DNA of 64,000 bases, taken from assembly GCA_902520195.1 (NCBI GenBank), contig CABYND010000002.1, positions 161,930-225,929 of the forward strand, written 5' to 3'. Position 1 is the stretch's first letter. The number at the start of each line of letters is the position of its first letter. Below are positions 11,125 to 22,424 of the stretch, piece after piece. Position numbers and translations under genes: made by a program. The notes beneath the pieces are model-generated. The model ran no database searches. It was not told the DNA's origin and worked only from the letters and a program-made list of their open reading frames with translations. The DNA is from Halieaceae bacterium. Lineage in GTDB: Bacteria > Pseudomonadota > Gammaproteobacteria > Pseudomonadales > Halieaceae.

Positions 11125-11658
11125 GTGACCCGATTGAGTCCACAAACCAAACGGTGGCAGGCGATCAATTGGTTGCTGACCGGAGTCATCTGTTTGGAGC
11201 CGGCGCACACCACACTCGCGCAGCCGGTTTATAAATTCACGGATGCGGATGGCAACGGCACCTTTACCGACACACCGCCGCTCTCAAGCGGCGGCACGAT
11301 TGAGGAGCACGCCGTCCACGCGCCCAATACGGCCGAACCCACAGAGACGACCCGAGCCCCCGCCACACCTGTTGAGGTAGAGGAGCCCACTCGCTACGAC
11401 ACGCGGATTGTGACGCCGGCCGATAACGCCACCATTCCGATGGGGCCCGGCAACTTTGCGATGCAGGCTGCGCTGAATTCGCGCCTGGCGCCCGGTGAAA
11501 CCCATCAGCTGTTGCTCGATGGTGACCCCGTCGGTGCCCCGCAGCGAATCGCAAACTGGCAGCTCGCAAACGTGTACCGCGGCGAACACCAGCTGCAAGT
11601 AGTCCGCCTCGATGCGAGTGACGCCCAGCTCGATGCATCACCTGCGAGCACGGTGTAA
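11125..11658 (+). CDS. DUF4124 domain-containing protein
   Basis: Signal-like N-terminus then AQPVYKFTDADGNGTFTDTPP (DUF4124 motif); adjacent to ntrB as commonly seen. Confidence 0.85.
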   Translation: MTRLSPQTKRWQAINWLLTGVICLEPAHTTLAQPVYKFTDADGNGTFTDTPPLSSGGTIEEHAVHAPNTAEPTETTRAPATPVEVEEPTRYDTRIVTPADNATIPMGPGNFAMQAALNSRLAPGETHQLLLDGDPVGAPQRIANWQLANVYRGEHQLQVVRLDASDAQLDASPASTV

Positions 11659-11689
11659 GTGATGCGACCCACTGTGAACAGGTAACAAG

Positions 11690-12757
11690 ATGGCTGCTGA
11701 ATCCTTGATGGACCTCTCTGCCGACTACCATCTCGATCTACTGGCGACCGGGGTCATTCTGCTGGACGCTAATCTACACATTCGCGAGCTAAACCTCTCG
11801 GCAGAGAACCTGCTCGAAGTCTCTGCCAGTCGGGCATTGGGGAGTCCTCTCGAAGAACTGCTCGATGAATCCAACGAATGGTACCCCCTCCTTTATCAGG
11901 CGCTGGCCGATAACTACCCCATGGTGCGCAGAGCGATTCCGCTCACTACTCGAACGGGGCAGGAGCGGACCGTCGATCTGACGCTGAGTCCCATTGCGGG
12001 GAAAGTCAGCTCCCGCTGTCTCTTGGTAGAGATGACCATGATTGATCGACTGCAGGCCATCAGCCGGGATGAAAGTGAGTGGCAGGCGCAGGCCACACTG
12101 AAAGAAATTATGAAAGGCGTAGCACACGAGGTGAAAAACCCACTGGGTGGGATCCGCGGCGCTGCACAGTTGCTGGCAGGGGAGCTCGCCAACCCCAATC
12201 TGCAGGAGTACACCGACATCATCATCTCTGAGGTCGACCGGTTGCGCACGCTGGTTGACCGCATGTTGGGCCCAAAAGAGCGCCTGGAATCGGAGCCCAC
12301 CAACATCCACGAAGTGACGGAGCACGTCCGGCATCTAATCGAGGCCGAGGCGAAAGGCGGTCTCAGCATAGAACAGGACTACGACCCCAGCCTGCCCGAC
12401 TTTCTGGCCGACGCGGGGCAGCTCACTCAGGCCGTGCTGAATCTGGTTCGCAATGCCTGGCAGGCCTGCGGGGATGGCGGGTTGATCACACTGAAAACTC
12501 GGGTGTATCGACAATTCACCGTCGGTGGCAACCGGCACAAGCTGGTGTGCGCACTGCACATATCGGATAACGGCCCGGGCGTTCCTGACGATCTGCTCCC
12601 TATGCTGTTTCTACCGATGGTCACCGGGAACGCAAAGGGCACCGGGCTCGGACTGTCGATCGCACAGCGCATCGCCAACCAACACGGCGGATTGATTCAG
12701 GTGCAGAGCGTACCCGGCGATACCTGCTTCACCCTGTTATTACCCATGGAGACCTGA
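11690..12757 (+). CDS. glnL: Nitrogen regulation sensor histidine kinase NtrB
   Basis: PAS N-terminus; GVAHEVKNPLGGIRGAAQLL H-box; DNGPGVPDDLLPMLFLPMVTGNAKGTGLGLSIAQ. Confidence 0.95.
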   Translation: MAAESLMDLSADYHLDLLATGVILLDANLHIRELNLSAENLLEVSASRALGSPLEELLDESNEWYPLLYQALADNYPMVRRAIPLTTRTGQERTVDLTLSPIAGKVSSRCLLVEMTMIDRLQAISRDESEWQAQATLKEIMKGVAHEVKNPLGGIRGAAQLLAGELANPNLQEYTDIIISEVDRLRTLVDRMLGPKERLESEPTNIHEVTEHVRHLIEAEAKGGLSIEQDYDPSLPDFLADAGQLTQAVLNLVRNAWQACGDGGLITLKTRVYRQFTVGGNRHKLVCALHISDNGPGVPDDLLPMLFLPMVTGNAKGTGLGLSIAQRIANQHGGLIQVQSVPGDTCFTLLLPMET

Positions 12758-12758
12758 G

Positions 12759-14171
12759 ATGCCGATGACTGACCAGGTATGGATCGTCGATGACGACAGC
12801 TCAATCAGGTGGGTCATGGAAAAAGCCCTGTCCCGGGCGGGCGTCAACTGCCGAGCCTTTGAGACAGGTGACGACGTGTTGGACGCGCTGAGCGAGGAAG
12901 AGCCATTAGTAGTGGTGAGTGACATTCGCATGCCCGGCATGGATGGCATCGCGCTGCTCTCCAAGCTCAAATCTCAGCAACCCGACCTGCCAGTCATTAT
13001 CACCACGGCACACTCGGATCTTGACAGTGCCGTCAGCTCCTACGAAGAAGGAGCATTCGAATACCTGCCAAAGCCGTTTGATATCGAAGAGATGGTGGCC
13101 ACCGTGACCCGCGCCCAGTCCCAGCGGACTCGGCACGATCAGGTCGATGAGGGTCAGGGCGGTAACCCCTCTGCAGAAATTATTGGCAACGCGCCGGCCA
13201 TGCAGGAAGTGTTCCGCGCGATTGGCCGACTTGCCCAGAGCCATATCACGGTGCTGATTAACGGCGAGTCCGGCACCGGCAAAGAGCTGGTGGCGCGCGC
13301 ATTGCATCGTCATAGCCCCCGCGCCAGCAACGCGTTCGTTGCACTCAATATGGCCGCAATCCCTCAAGAGCTGATGGAGTCGGAACTCTTCGGTCACGAG
13401 AAGGGTGCGTTCACTGGCGCCAACAGCCGGCGTGAAGGCCGCTTCGAACAGGCCCGCGGCGGCACGCTGTTCCTCGATGAAATCGGTGACATGCCGGCTG
13501 CTACCCAGACTCGCTTATTACGCGTGCTTCAGGACGGTGAGTTTTTCCGCGTCGGCGGCGTCGACTCGATCAAGGCAGACGTACGGATCATCGCCGCGAC
13601 CCACCAGAAGCTGGAATCACTGGTGGAAACCGGATTGTTCCGGGAAGACCTGTTCCACCGGCTGAACGTGATTCGCATTCATGTCCCGAAACTTTCCGAG
13701 CGCCGGGAGGACATCCCAAGACTGCTGACCCACTTTTTAACCGTCGCCAGCGCCGAGCTCGATGTGGAGACAAAGACGCTGTCAGAGAATGCGCTTCAAG
13801 TGCTGACCCAATTGCCGTGGCCAGGCAATGTCAGACAGCTTGAGAACACTTGTCGCTGGCTCACCGTGATGGCAGCGGGACGCGAGGTACTGTTATCGGA
13901 TTTGCCGACAGAGCTCCTGCAGCATCAGGACGAAATGCCCGAGGGTGTCGCCGAGAGCTGGCACGAGCAGCTGGCGGGCTGGGCCAACCGGCAGTTGGCA
14001 GAAGGGCAATCCAACGTCCTGCGTCAGGCGTTGCCCCTGTTTGAATCGATTATGATTGAAGCGGCGCTTCGGCACACCGGCGGACGCAAGGCCGAGGCCG
14101 CGGAGCTGCTCGGGTGGGGAAGAAACACCCTCACCCGTAAGCTCAAGGATCTGGATTTACCGGCCATCTGA
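12759..14171 (+). CDS. glnG: Nitrogen regulation response regulator NtrC
   Basis: Receiver domain [18 protein letters not shown]; sigma54 AAA+ [20 protein letters not shown] and [14 protein letters not shown]-terminal Fis-type HTH. Confidence 0.97.
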   Translation: MPMTDQVWIVDDDSSIRWVMEKALSRAGVNCRAFETGDDVLDALSEEEPLVVVSDIRMPGMDGIALLSKLKSQQPDLPVIITTAHSDLDSAVSSYEEGAFEYLPKPFDIEEMVATVTRAQSQRTRHDQVDEGQGGNPSAEIIGNAPAMQEVFRAIGRLAQSHITVLINGESGTGKELVARALHRHSPRASNAFVALNMAAIPQELMESELFGHEKGAFTGANSRREGRFEQARGGTLFLDEIGDMPAATQTRLLRVLQDGEFFRVGGVDSIKADVRIIAATHQKLESLVETGLFREDLFHRLNVIRIHVPKLSERREDIPRLLTHFLTVASAELDVETKTLSENALQVLTQLPWPGNVRQLENTCRWLTVMAAGREVLLSDLPTELLQHQDEMPEGVAESWHEQLAGWANRQLAEGQSNVLRQALPLFESIMIEAALRHTGGRKAEAAELLGWGRNTLTRKLKDLDLPAI

Positions 14172-14187
14172 GCGGTGGACTAGAGAA

Positions 14188-14706
14188 TCAGTGAGTGGCG
14201 CCCTCGGGGGCCGCCTCGCCACCTTCACCCGTGTCACCCGCCTCAGTTGCCTGCTGCGCAACGGCTTGACGGAACAGCGCGTCGAAGTTGACCGGCGCAA
14301 TCATCAGCGCGGGGAAACCGCCTTTGACCACCAGGTTATCGACTGCCTCCCGAGCGTAGGGGAATAAAATAGTGGGCGCGACCGTCGAGAGTAGCTGCCG
14401 CAGCGCATCGCCCTCGATGCCAGCGACAAAGAAAATGCCCGCCTGCTGCACTTCGACCAGAAAAGCGGTCTGCTCTTCCAGCTTGGCCGTGATCGTCAGC
14501 GTCAGGACCACCTCGTGATTGCCTTCCTCATCCACACGACTACTCTTGGTGTTGAGATCGACATTCACAGCCGGCTTCCACTCCTGGCGGAAGACGTTCG
14601 GCGTCATCGGAGACTCGAAGGAAATATCCTTGGTATAGATCCGCTGGGTGACAAATTGCTGTTGTGCGGCTGCTTCCTGAGCGGCTGCCGTTCCTTCTTC
14701 AGCCAT
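14188..14706 (-). CDS. secB: Protein-export chaperone SecB
   Basis: [43 protein letters not shown]...[17 protein letters not shown]. Confidence 0.95.
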   Translation of the reverse strand: MAEEGTAAAQEAAAQQQFVTQRIYTKDISFESPMTPNVFRQEWKPAVNVDLNTKSSRVDEEGNHEVVLTLTITAKLEEQTAFLVEVQQAGIFFVAGIEGDALRQLLSTVAPTILFPYAREAVDNLVVKGGFPALMIAPVNFDALFRQAVAQQATEAGDTGEGGEAAPEGATH

Positions 14707-14750
14707 ACTGGCTCTCCTTCTGTATCAAAGTCGTGGCGGTTGCTTTGAGA

Positions 14751-15035
14751 CTACGCAAGCAGCGGGTCCAACCCGCCTGAGCGCTCAAGACCATACAACT
14801 GGTCGCAACCACCAATATATTGTTCGCCAATCCAAATCTGCGGTACCGAGGTTTGCCCGGCCCGCTCGGCCATCTGCTGTCGTGTAGTGGGGTCGCCATC
14901 TACCGGGATATCCTGATAAGAAACCCCTTTTTGATCGAGTAGCGCTTTTGCCCGAATGCAGAATGGGCACCACCGCGTGGTGTAAATCACCACCTCACTC
15001 ACTGGGTCACGACCGGGAGCTTTTGTGCATCCCAT
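14751..15035 (-). CDS. grxC: Glutaredoxin 3
   Basis: VVIYTTRWCPFCIRAKALLDQKGVSYQDIPVDGD...TSVPQIWIGEQYIGGCDQLYGLE; the start is probably an internal GTG. Confidence 0.93.
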   Translation of the reverse strand: MGCTKAPGRDPVSEVVIYTTRWCPFCIRAKALLDQKGVSYQDIPVDGDPTTRQQMAERAGQTSVPQIWIGEQYIGGCDQLYGLERSGGLDPLLA

Positions 15036-15436
15036 TCCATCATGCCGCCAGAGAGCTTTTGTGCCCGACTGAAGCCCTGAGACCGAAGTGTTTTGGTTGC
15101 AGGGCCGGCTGACTGTCCCATTTTACACACCACGACCACCGGTTTTTCTCGGAATTTTTCCAATTCGCCGGCGCGATTCGCCAGTGCAGCGGCCGGAATA
15201 TGCAGCGCGTCCGTAATGTGACCGCGCGCGTAGTCTGCCGCGTCCCGGATGTCGAGAAAGATGCCGCCTTCGCTATTCACTAACTGGACCGCTTCGTTGA
15301 TCGACAGAGCCGGTCCCGCTTTGCGCGTCTCATGTAGCACCAGCATGGTCAGCGTCGTCGCCAACGCGGCCACCAAAATCCACTGCTCACCTAAAAACTG
15401 AAAAATTAAATCTGCTGACACGCTCTTTCTATCCAC
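14999..15436 (-). CDS. Rhodanese-like domain protein (YibN-like)
   Basis: TM then [24 protein letters not shown]...[24 protein letters not shown]. Confidence 0.88.
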   Translation of the reverse strand: MDRKSVSADLIFQFLGEQWILVAALATTLTMLVLHETRKAGPALSINEAVQLVNSEGGIFLDIRDAADYARGHITDALHIPAAALANRAGELEKFREKPVVVVCKMGQSAGPATKTLRSQGFSRAQKLSGGMMEWDAQKLPVVTQ

Positions 15437-15632
15437 TGGGCAATCGTCTTCTCAACCACACCGACGTGGCTTTGAATGTTTTGCGCTCTTTCAGAGTTTC
15501 GCAATCGACTTACTGCATAATATGCGGGGCGCGAGTATATCGGTTCAACCGACCACCCTCCAGTCAGGAGTAGTGCCCTGTCTGCGGGGGCACGTTACAA
15601 TACGCGGGACAGCTACCCGAGCCCTACACGCC

Positions 15633-17165
15633 GTGTCTACGCCCCGACGCACCACGCTACTTGTCATTCTGGATGGTTTTGGTCATCGCTCTGCCAGCGA
15701 GGACAACGCCATTTTTGCGGCAAAGACACCCACTCTCGATCGCCTGTCGCGTGAGGCACCGCACACGCTGGTGTCAGGATCCGGGCTGGATGTCGGGCTC
15801 CCGGAAGGCCAGATGGGTAATTCCGAAGTGGGCCATATGAGCCTCGGCGCCGGACGCATCGTTTACCAGTCCATCACCCGCATTGATCAAGCGATTGCCG
15901 GCGGCGAATTTGCTGCTAACAGCGCGTATTTGGACGCCATCGATCGCGCCGTGGCGGAAAATAAAGCGGTCCATGTTATGGGCCTCTTGTCCCCCGGCGG
16001 CGTTCACAGCCATGAGGAACAGCTGTTCGCGGCGGTGAGACTGGCCGCGGAACGCGGCGCGAAGAAGCTCTTCTTGCATGCGTTTCTCGACGGCCGTGAT
16101 ACCCCGCCCCGCAGTGCAGCCCCGTCACTGGAGCGCGCTGAAGCAGTCTTTGCCGCACTCGGCACCGGGCGAATTGCGTCTGTCCATGGTCGCTACTGGG
16201 CGATGGATCGCGACAACCGTTGGGAACGGATTGAAAAAAGCTACTCGTTGCTGACAGAGGGCGAGGCAGCACACGATGCGCCCACTGCCCTGAAAGCATT
16301 AGCAGCCGCCTACGCAAGGGACGAGGAAGACGAGTTTGTCGCCCCGACCCGGATTGGTGACCGCGCGGCCTTCGCCGATGGCGACGCAGTACTGTTTATG
16401 AATTTTCGTGCGGACCGCGCCCGGCAGCTCACCCAGGCACTCACCGAATCGAATTTCGACGGCTTTGACCGACGCCATCAGCCCGCCCTGCGACTCGTCA
16501 CGACAACCGAGTACGCAGGGTCTTTGTCGTGTCCGGTGGCTTTTCCAGCCGACACGCTGGAAGACAGCCTCGGCGAGGTGCTTGCGGATGAAGGACTCAC
16601 TCAGCTGCGGATTGCCGAGACCGAGAAGTATGCGCACGTTACCTTTTTCTTCAGCGGCGGTCGCGAAGACACGTTTACGGGCGAAACCCGCACGCTGATC
16701 CCCTCACCCAACGTTGCCACCTATGACTTGCAGCCGGAAATGAGCGCTCATGAGGTCACCGATGCGCTAGTCGCGGCCATCGAATCGGGTGCCTACGACT
16801 TTATCGTCGTCAACTTTGCCAACGGTGACATGGTGGGCCACACCGGTCAGTTTGATGCCGCAGTGGCGGCAGTGGAAACCCTTGATGAGTGCCTGGGCCG
16901 CATCGAAGCGGCACTGCTTGCTGCGGGTGGTGAAGGTTTGATCACCGCGGATCACGGCAATTGTGAGCAGATGCGCGACTACGAAAACGACCAGCCACAC
17001 ACCCAGCACACCACCGAGCCCGTGCCCTTGATTTACCTTGGTCAGGGCAATCGAGACCTGGATCCCGATGGTGGCATCCTCGCCGACATCGCGCCCACGA
17101 TTCTGGCCATGATGTGCCTCGACGTCCCCGCTGCGATGTCGGGACGCAGCCTCCTCAAGCACTGA
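15633..17165 (+). CDS. gpmI: 2,3-bisphosphoglycerate-independent phosphoglycerate mutase
   Basis: [32 protein letters not shown]...[28 protein letters not shown] start proposed. Confidence 0.95.
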   Translation: MSTPRRTTLLVILDGFGHRSASEDNAIFAAKTPTLDRLSREAPHTLVSGSGLDVGLPEGQMGNSEVGHMSLGAGRIVYQSITRIDQAIAGGEFAANSAYLDAIDRAVAENKAVHVMGLLSPGGVHSHEEQLFAAVRLAAERGAKKLFLHAFLDGRDTPPRSAAPSLERAEAVFAALGTGRIASVHGRYWAMDRDNRWERIEKSYSLLTEGEAAHDAPTALKALAAAYARDEEDEFVAPTRIGDRAAFADGDAVLFMNFRADRARQLTQALTESNFDGFDRRHQPALRLVTTTEYAGSLSCPVAFPADTLEDSLGEVLADEGLTQLRIAETEKYAHVTFFFSGGREDTFTGETRTLIPSPNVATYDLQPEMSAHEVTDALVAAIESGAYDFIVVNFANGDMVGHTGQFDAAVAAVETLDECLGRIEAALLAAGGEGLITADHGNCEQMRDYENDQPHTQHTTEPVPLIYLGQGNRDLDPDGGILADIAPTILAMMCLDVPAAMSGRSLLKH

Positions 17166-17176
17166 GCCCGCGCTCA

Positions 17177-18340
17177 GTGGTTCGTGTCTTCACGCTCTGC
17201 CCCGAACCAATTAGCTGCTGTATTGCCTTGTGGGCGGGCCTGACGGCTGCAGCATGGGCACAGTCGCCCGACACCCTCGACCAAACCTCGGAACAAATAG
17301 AAGCGCTGCGCGCAGAGATCACCGTCATTCAAGCACGGCTGGCGTCTCAGGAAAGTGAACGCGACGCGCTGCAAGATGCATTGCGAGAGGCAGAGGTTCG
17401 AATCGGCGAACTGGACCGACAGCTCGGTGCGCTGGGCCAGGAACGTCGCGCGCTGCAGCAGGAACTCAATGCGCTCGATGCGGAAAGCGAACATCTCCGA
17501 CAAGCCCAACGCCAGCGAACCGATACCATCGACACCAGCATTCAACAGCTGTGGCTTTTGCAGCAGGGAGGCGGCTTCCGGGTCTGGTTCGGCGACCAAA
17601 ACCCTCAGGACGTTGCCCGCAACCTCGCCTACTTTCAGACGCTGATCGAGGCGCAGCAGCAAATGATTGCGGACTACGGACTCGGTCTGGAAGCCATCAC
17701 AGAGAACCGTAGCCGCATCGCCCAAGCCGAGACCGCACTGAGAAAACAGGCGAGCGCGACCGAAGCGACAAAAACAACTCTCACAGACCAACGGGCAATG
17801 CGACAAGCGACCCTTGCCCAAATCAGCCAGCAGGTGCAGGACGATCAGCAACGCCTGAACGTGCTGCAACGCGACCAAGCGCGCCTGAACGCCCTGCTCG
17901 GTGAGCTGGAGGCAGTCGCTGCGGCTGCCCCACCCGAACCGCGAATGCCCTTCGCAGACGCTCAGGGTATATTGGTCATGCCATTGGTGGGCACGCTGAA
18001 AAACCGATACGGCGCGCGACGCAATGCGGATATTCGCTGGCGTGGCTGGCTGATCGCAGCGGATCAGGGCGAACCTGTGCGCGCTGTCCACGGCGGCGAC
18101 ATTATATATGCCGACTGGCTTCGCGGTCAGGGCCTGTTGGTGGTGGTGGATCACGGTGAAGGATGGCTATCCCTTTATGCCCAAAACCACAGCCTGCTCC
18201 GAGGCGTGGGCGACCGTGTCAGTGCCGGGGACATCATCGCCAAAGCAGGCGCCAGTGGCGGTAGCGAGACATCCGGCCTGTATTTTGAAATTCGGCACCG
18301 CGGCGAACCGGTCGATCCCGGCGAATGGATACGCCGCTGA
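17177..18340 (+). CDS. envC: Murein hydrolase activator EnvC family (coiled coil plus LytM/M23)
   Basis: Signal-like N-terminus, coiled coil, C-terminal M23-like domain (LKNRYGARRNADIRWRGWLI...LLVVVDHGEGWLSLYAQNHSLL); between gpmI and ctp. Confidence 0.85.
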   Translation: MVRVFTLCPEPISCCIALWAGLTAAAWAQSPDTLDQTSEQIEALRAEITVIQARLASQESERDALQDALREAEVRIGELDRQLGALGQERRALQQELNALDAESEHLRQAQRQRTDTIDTSIQQLWLLQQGGGFRVWFGDQNPQDVARNLAYFQTLIEAQQQMIADYGLGLEAITENRSRIAQAETALRKQASATEATKTTLTDQRAMRQATLAQISQQVQDDQQRLNVLQRDQARLNALLGELEAVAAAAPPEPRMPFADAQGILVMPLVGTLKNRYGARRNADIRWRGWLIAADQGEPVRAVHGGDIIYADWLRGQGLLVVVDHGEGWLSLYAQNHSLLRGVGDRVSAGDIIAKAGASGGSETSGLYFEIRHRGEPVDPGEWIRR

Positions 18341-18408
18341 GACGGAGCCGAATAATCGGGTACCATTACCGGCCCACAGATTTGAGGTCTCACCCTCAGG
18401 ACAAACTC

Positions 18409-19884
18409 ATGGACGTGCGTTTACGCTTTCGCGGCATCGGATTGCTGCTCACACTCTTGATCTGCTCGCCACTGCTGGCGCAGGACCCTGAAAACGAAGA
18501 AAGCCTTACCGCGCCAGGCAACGATCCGCACAGCGGGATGGATATTGCGATAGAAAACGCCGACGATCCCACGACGCAATCGCTGCCCCTCGAAGAACTG
18601 CAGATGTTTGCCGACGTGTTTAATCAGATTCGGCAGGGCTATGTGGAATCAGTCCCCGACAGCGAGTTATTCGAACTCGCGGTTCAGGGCATGCTGTCCG
18701 GTCTCGACCCCCACTCCGTCTTTTTGAGAGAAAAGGCCTACGACTCTTTGCAGGAAACAACGCAAGGCGAGTTCAGCGGTCTCGGTATCGAAATCGGACA
18801 GGATCGCGGCTATATCACCATCATTGCTCCGATTGACGGCTCACCCGCCGAGGCTGCGGGCCTCGAGGCAGGGGACGTCATTCTGAAAATCGATGGTGAA
18901 TCGATTCGTGACCTGCCCGTAAACAAGTCGGTCGAAATGATGCGCGGCCCTACCGGTTCAGAGGTCTTGCTCAGCATCGGTCGACGCGGTGTCGCTGACC
19001 CGTTCGATGTCACCGTCATCCGCGACATCATCAAGGTGCCCAGTGTGAGAAGCCGGGAACTCATGGACGGCTACCTCTGGTTGCGGGCATCCCAGTTCCA
19101 GCGAGATACCGGACTGGAAGCCATCGCCACCTTGGCTAAAGCGCAGGCCGAAGGCCCCTTAAAGGGCGTTGTCATTGACCTGCGCAATAATCCGGGCGGC
19201 GTGCTCGGTGCGAGTGTCGACATGGCGGGTGCTGTGCTGGATGGCGGCTTGGTGGTGTACACCGAAGGTCGTCACCCCCAAGCCGCAGACCAGTATGAAG
19301 CGGCGGCCGGCGACATGCTCAACGGCGCGCCGATCGTAGTGCTGATCAACAGCGGCTCCGCCAGCGCATCGGAGATTGTCGCCGGTGCACTTCAGGATCG
19401 TCGGCGCGCGGTGATCATGGGCACGAGAAGTTTCGGCAAGGGCTCGGTCCAAACAATACTGCCCGTCAATGACACCCGCGCAATCAAACTCACCACTGCG
19501 CTGTACTACACCCCCAATGGCCGTTCGATTCAGGCAGAAGGTATCGTGCCCGATATCGTGGTGGAGCGAGCAGAAGTGACCAGCGTCGAGTCAAATCGCC
19601 GCACCAAAGAAGCCGATCTGCAGGGGAGTTTGAGCGGTGACGGTGGTCCTGTCGATGCTCAATCTGAGAGTGAAGCCCTGACAGAATTGCGCAATTCGGA
19701 TAATCAGCTTTACGAGGCGCTGACTCTGCTGCGCGGCATTAATTTGCTGACTCCCGAGGCACCAGCCAAAGTATCCGAGGAGAAGAACCCGGTTACAGCG
19801 GCGCTCGGTACCCCCTTTATTACCGCCTGTACACAGATCGCCATGCGCGGGTGCTTTATTGAGCCTCAGGGACAGCGACAGTAA
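18409..19884 (+). CDS. S41 family C-terminal processing peptidase
   Basis: PDZ domain and S41 motifs VVIDLRNNPGGVL, INSGSASASEIVAGALQDRRRAVIMGTRSFGKGSVQ. Confidence 0.93.
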   Translation: MDVRLRFRGIGLLLTLLICSPLLAQDPENEESLTAPGNDPHSGMDIAIENADDPTTQSLPLEELQMFADVFNQIRQGYVESVPDSELFELAVQGMLSGLDPHSVFLREKAYDSLQETTQGEFSGLGIEIGQDRGYITIIAPIDGSPAEAAGLEAGDVILKIDGESIRDLPVNKSVEMMRGPTGSEVLLSIGRRGVADPFDVTVIRDIIKVPSVRSRELMDGYLWLRASQFQRDTGLEAIATLAKAQAEGPLKGVVIDLRNNPGGVLGASVDMAGAVLDGGLVVYTEGRHPQAADQYEAAAGDMLNGAPIVVLINSGSASASEIVAGALQDRRRAVIMGTRSFGKGSVQTILPVNDTRAIKLTTALYYTPNGRSIQAEGIVPDIVVERAEVTSVESNRRTKEADLQGSLSGDGGPVDAQSESEALTELRNSDNQLYEALTLLRGINLLTPEAPAKVSEEKNPVTAALGTPFITACTQIAMRGCFIEPQGQRQ

Positions 19885-20003
19885 TCTTTGATTCAAATCT
19901 GCGATCTGCAAATTAGCATCCCTAGCAAGGTATGGCGAACGCTACCGCAACTACCCGCCAGTGATTGGCCCATGCCTAAATTGAGCCCACGGCCTGAGAA
20001 AAA

Positions 20004-20774
20004 TCACAAAAAAATTAATTTGACGATCATCAGGGAAAGGGCCGTAAACAATATAAGTTTTATGAAAGCTCCACCAAAGCTTACAGATGCCTTTGCCCCG
20101 ATCATTCCCCCTAGCGCCATTCCAAACGCGAGGAACAATCCCAATACCCACTCCAGCTCTACGTTGTTAGCGAAAACCAGTAACGCGGCTAATGTGTAGA
20201 CAGCGATAATGAATGTTTTATTCATATTCGCAGACACTAGGTCGAGACCCAATATTTTGTGCATCACGGGCATTATGATGAAGCCAATACCTATTTGGAT
20301 AAACCCGCCCCAAAGTCCCACGAAAACCATCGCTGCATGCCCCGCAAGCAGTCGACTCGGACTGATTTTTAGAGGTATGTCCTCACTGCCCAAAACATCG
20401 CTACTCTTTGTAGGGACCGCCATACTGGCCATAACAGCCAGCATTACTGCGGCAACTATGTAGTCAAACCATTTTCCGTCTAGTCGAGTTCCAACATAGG
20501 CCCCAAAAATCGCCCCCGGTATGGTGGCAATTGCGAGAGTAAGGCTTAGCCGCCAATTACGGTATCCATTCAGAAAAAATGTGCAGGCCGCGGTAACATT
20601 CTGGCTAAGTATCGCGATGCGATTCGTGCCATTGGCTACCGGTCCCGAGCAGTCGAGAAACAGTAGAGAGGGGACTGTGAGTAACGAGCCTCCACCAGCG
20701 ACGACATTAAAAAAACCACCCGCGATACCCACCATGGCGATCAGGACAGCTTGCCATAGATCGATAGAGATCAT
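20004..20774 (-). CDS. TSUP (TauE/SafE) family membrane permease
   Basis: Multi-TM, GGFFNVVAGGGSLLTVPSLLFLDCSGPVANGTNR motif typical of TauE/SafE. Confidence 0.88.
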   Translation of the reverse strand: MISIDLWQAVLIAMVGIAGGFFNVVAGGGSLLTVPSLLFLDCSGPVANGTNRIAILSQNVTAACTFFLNGYRNWRLSLTLAIATIPGAIFGAYVGTRLDGKWFDYIVAAVMLAVMASMAVPTKSSDVLGSEDIPLKISPSRLLAGHAAMVFVGLWGGFIQIGIGFIIMPVMHKILGLDLVSANMNKTFIIAVYTLAALLVFANNVELEWVLGLFLAFGMALGGMIGAKASVSFGGAFIKLILFTALSLMIVKLIFL

Positions 20775-21865
20775 TTTAATTCGGGGGCAACGGTACCTTT
20801 CTCCGGAAAAATATTACGCGGTACCTTTACGTGGATACCCTGTGTCCCGTCTACAACCTGTGTGACGTTAAAGTCAGTGGCAATACTCATTAGCGAGTAA
20901 GCGTCGTGCGCAGACAGGCCGCATTGCTCTGTGAGCAAATGAAGCATATCAATAGAGGCATTTTTCATGGCTATATTTAAGTCCTCATCAAAGCCATGCA
21001 CGATCCAATAATTTGGCGTCTCAAGAAGAGGGCTAGGAAAAGTGAAGTCCTTTCTTAATATGACTTGAAAAAGAACATTCAGCGATGCCTCAATCGCAGT
21101 GCCGCTAATCTCACCATCCCCTTGTGAAATGTGCGGATCTCCAATTGAGAACAGAGCACCATCAACAGCAACTGGATAATACATCACGGCACCAGCGCCT
21201 ATCCGCCAATTATCGATATTTCCGCCATGAAGGCCCGGTGGAATGGTGCTCACTCTGCCTCGGACGTCAGGGGCCACTCCCGCAGTGCCTAAGTGGGGCC
21301 TAACGGGGACTCGCACCCCATCAAGCGCTGACTCTCGATCGCAGTGCGGGCAGTTCGTGATTTTACCGGGTACCGCGTAACTTCCAGTATTATCGTAAGC
21401 ATATATCGCTGAAGCAGTTTGATGATTGTCATCTAATTTATAGATCGTTACTCGCTCAGTTTCATCGAATTCTTTATATAAGTGTCCCCAATTGGCGGCC
21501 ACATTAGACCCGTAATTGAGTCTAGGTAGCATCTGAAAATAACGAACTTCCAAGATATCTCCCGGCTTTGCATCGTTCAGATAGATCGGCCCAGTCATTA
21601 AATGAACGCCCGGATGGCGATCGGACTCAGGGATATCGCGGAATATCTTTTCAATTCGGGGGTCCATGAGCAGCTCTGGGTCATCTCCAGCGTGATGGGT
21701 AACAGCTTCCGCCCAAATTAAATCCCCGCTTTCAGCAATCATTACCGGTGGGATAGTTGGATCAAAATAACCCCAGTGACAGTTTTCGGGTGTCGCTGGC
21801 AGATGCCTGAGCGTCTGCGGTGGGACGTCGAGTCGTGGTTTTCCATCCATGCTCATAAAGCCCAT
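20771..21865 (-). CDS. Acetamidase/formamidase family protein
   Basis: GDILEVRYFQMLPR, PHLGTAGVAPDVRGRVSTIPPGLHGGNIDNWRIGAGAVMYYPVAVDGALFSIGDPHISQGDGEISGTAIE: FmdA_AmdA signature. Confidence 0.92.
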   Translation of the reverse strand: MGFMSMDGKPRLDVPPQTLRHLPATPENCHWGYFDPTIPPVMIAESGDLIWAEAVTHHAGDDPELLMDPRIEKIFRDIPESDRHPGVHLMTGPIYLNDAKPGDILEVRYFQMLPRLNYGSNVAANWGHLYKEFDETERVTIYKLDDNHQTASAIYAYDNTGSYAVPGKITNCPHCDRESALDGVRVPVRPHLGTAGVAPDVRGRVSTIPPGLHGGNIDNWRIGAGAVMYYPVAVDGALFSIGDPHISQGDGEISGTAIEASLNVLFQVILRKDFTFPSPLLETPNYWIVHGFDEDLNIAMKNASIDMLHLLTEQCGLSAHDAYSLMSIATDFNVTQVVDGTQGIHVKVPRNIFPEKGTVAPELK

Positions 21866-22424
21866 AAATTTTCACCTTTAGCCATAAAGTTCATTGAAGA
21901 ATATCTGGACCTCTACGTAATTTAGGTCCCGCCAAGCTTGGGCCAAGTATTCATAGATTCAGCTAAAACAACAGGTTGCACCTACTCCCCGCATTTAACT
22001 GTATATCGATCACTGCACACTTTTAGTGCTTTGCACATTCCGGGTGCGGTCAATGCACCACCCCCCGAGCTGATTGCTCTGTTAACGTTGGCAGTGATTG
22101 GTAGCCCTGAGACCAATGTCTCGATTCATTAATCTGGTAAGAGTCAGTTAAATTTGCCAATAGTGACGTCCGCGGGGCTGCCCTCTGAGCTTGGTCCCTG
22201 ACCTAAAGGTCTGCTCTGAAATTTAAAGGCCTGCTGGAATGGTTGTTAAGTTTTTTGTGTTAAAGGATTGCTGACCTCAATTGCCACTTGCGAAAAAGAA
22301 GTGATTGCCGCCAGACTTCTATCCCTCGATCGGAAAAGAAGCCGAGCGTTTTGTCAGCAAACACGCTTCTGCTGGGACGAAGACAATACTCAGCCTCCCA
22401 AGACTTTAGAGTCAGCCCGGCGAC

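Noticed and set aside
22140-22420. Possible degraded ORF between the formamidase and the TonB receptor (80 aa at 22268)
   Set aside because: Short, Arg/Lys/Cys-biased translation without domain similarity; likely non-coding.
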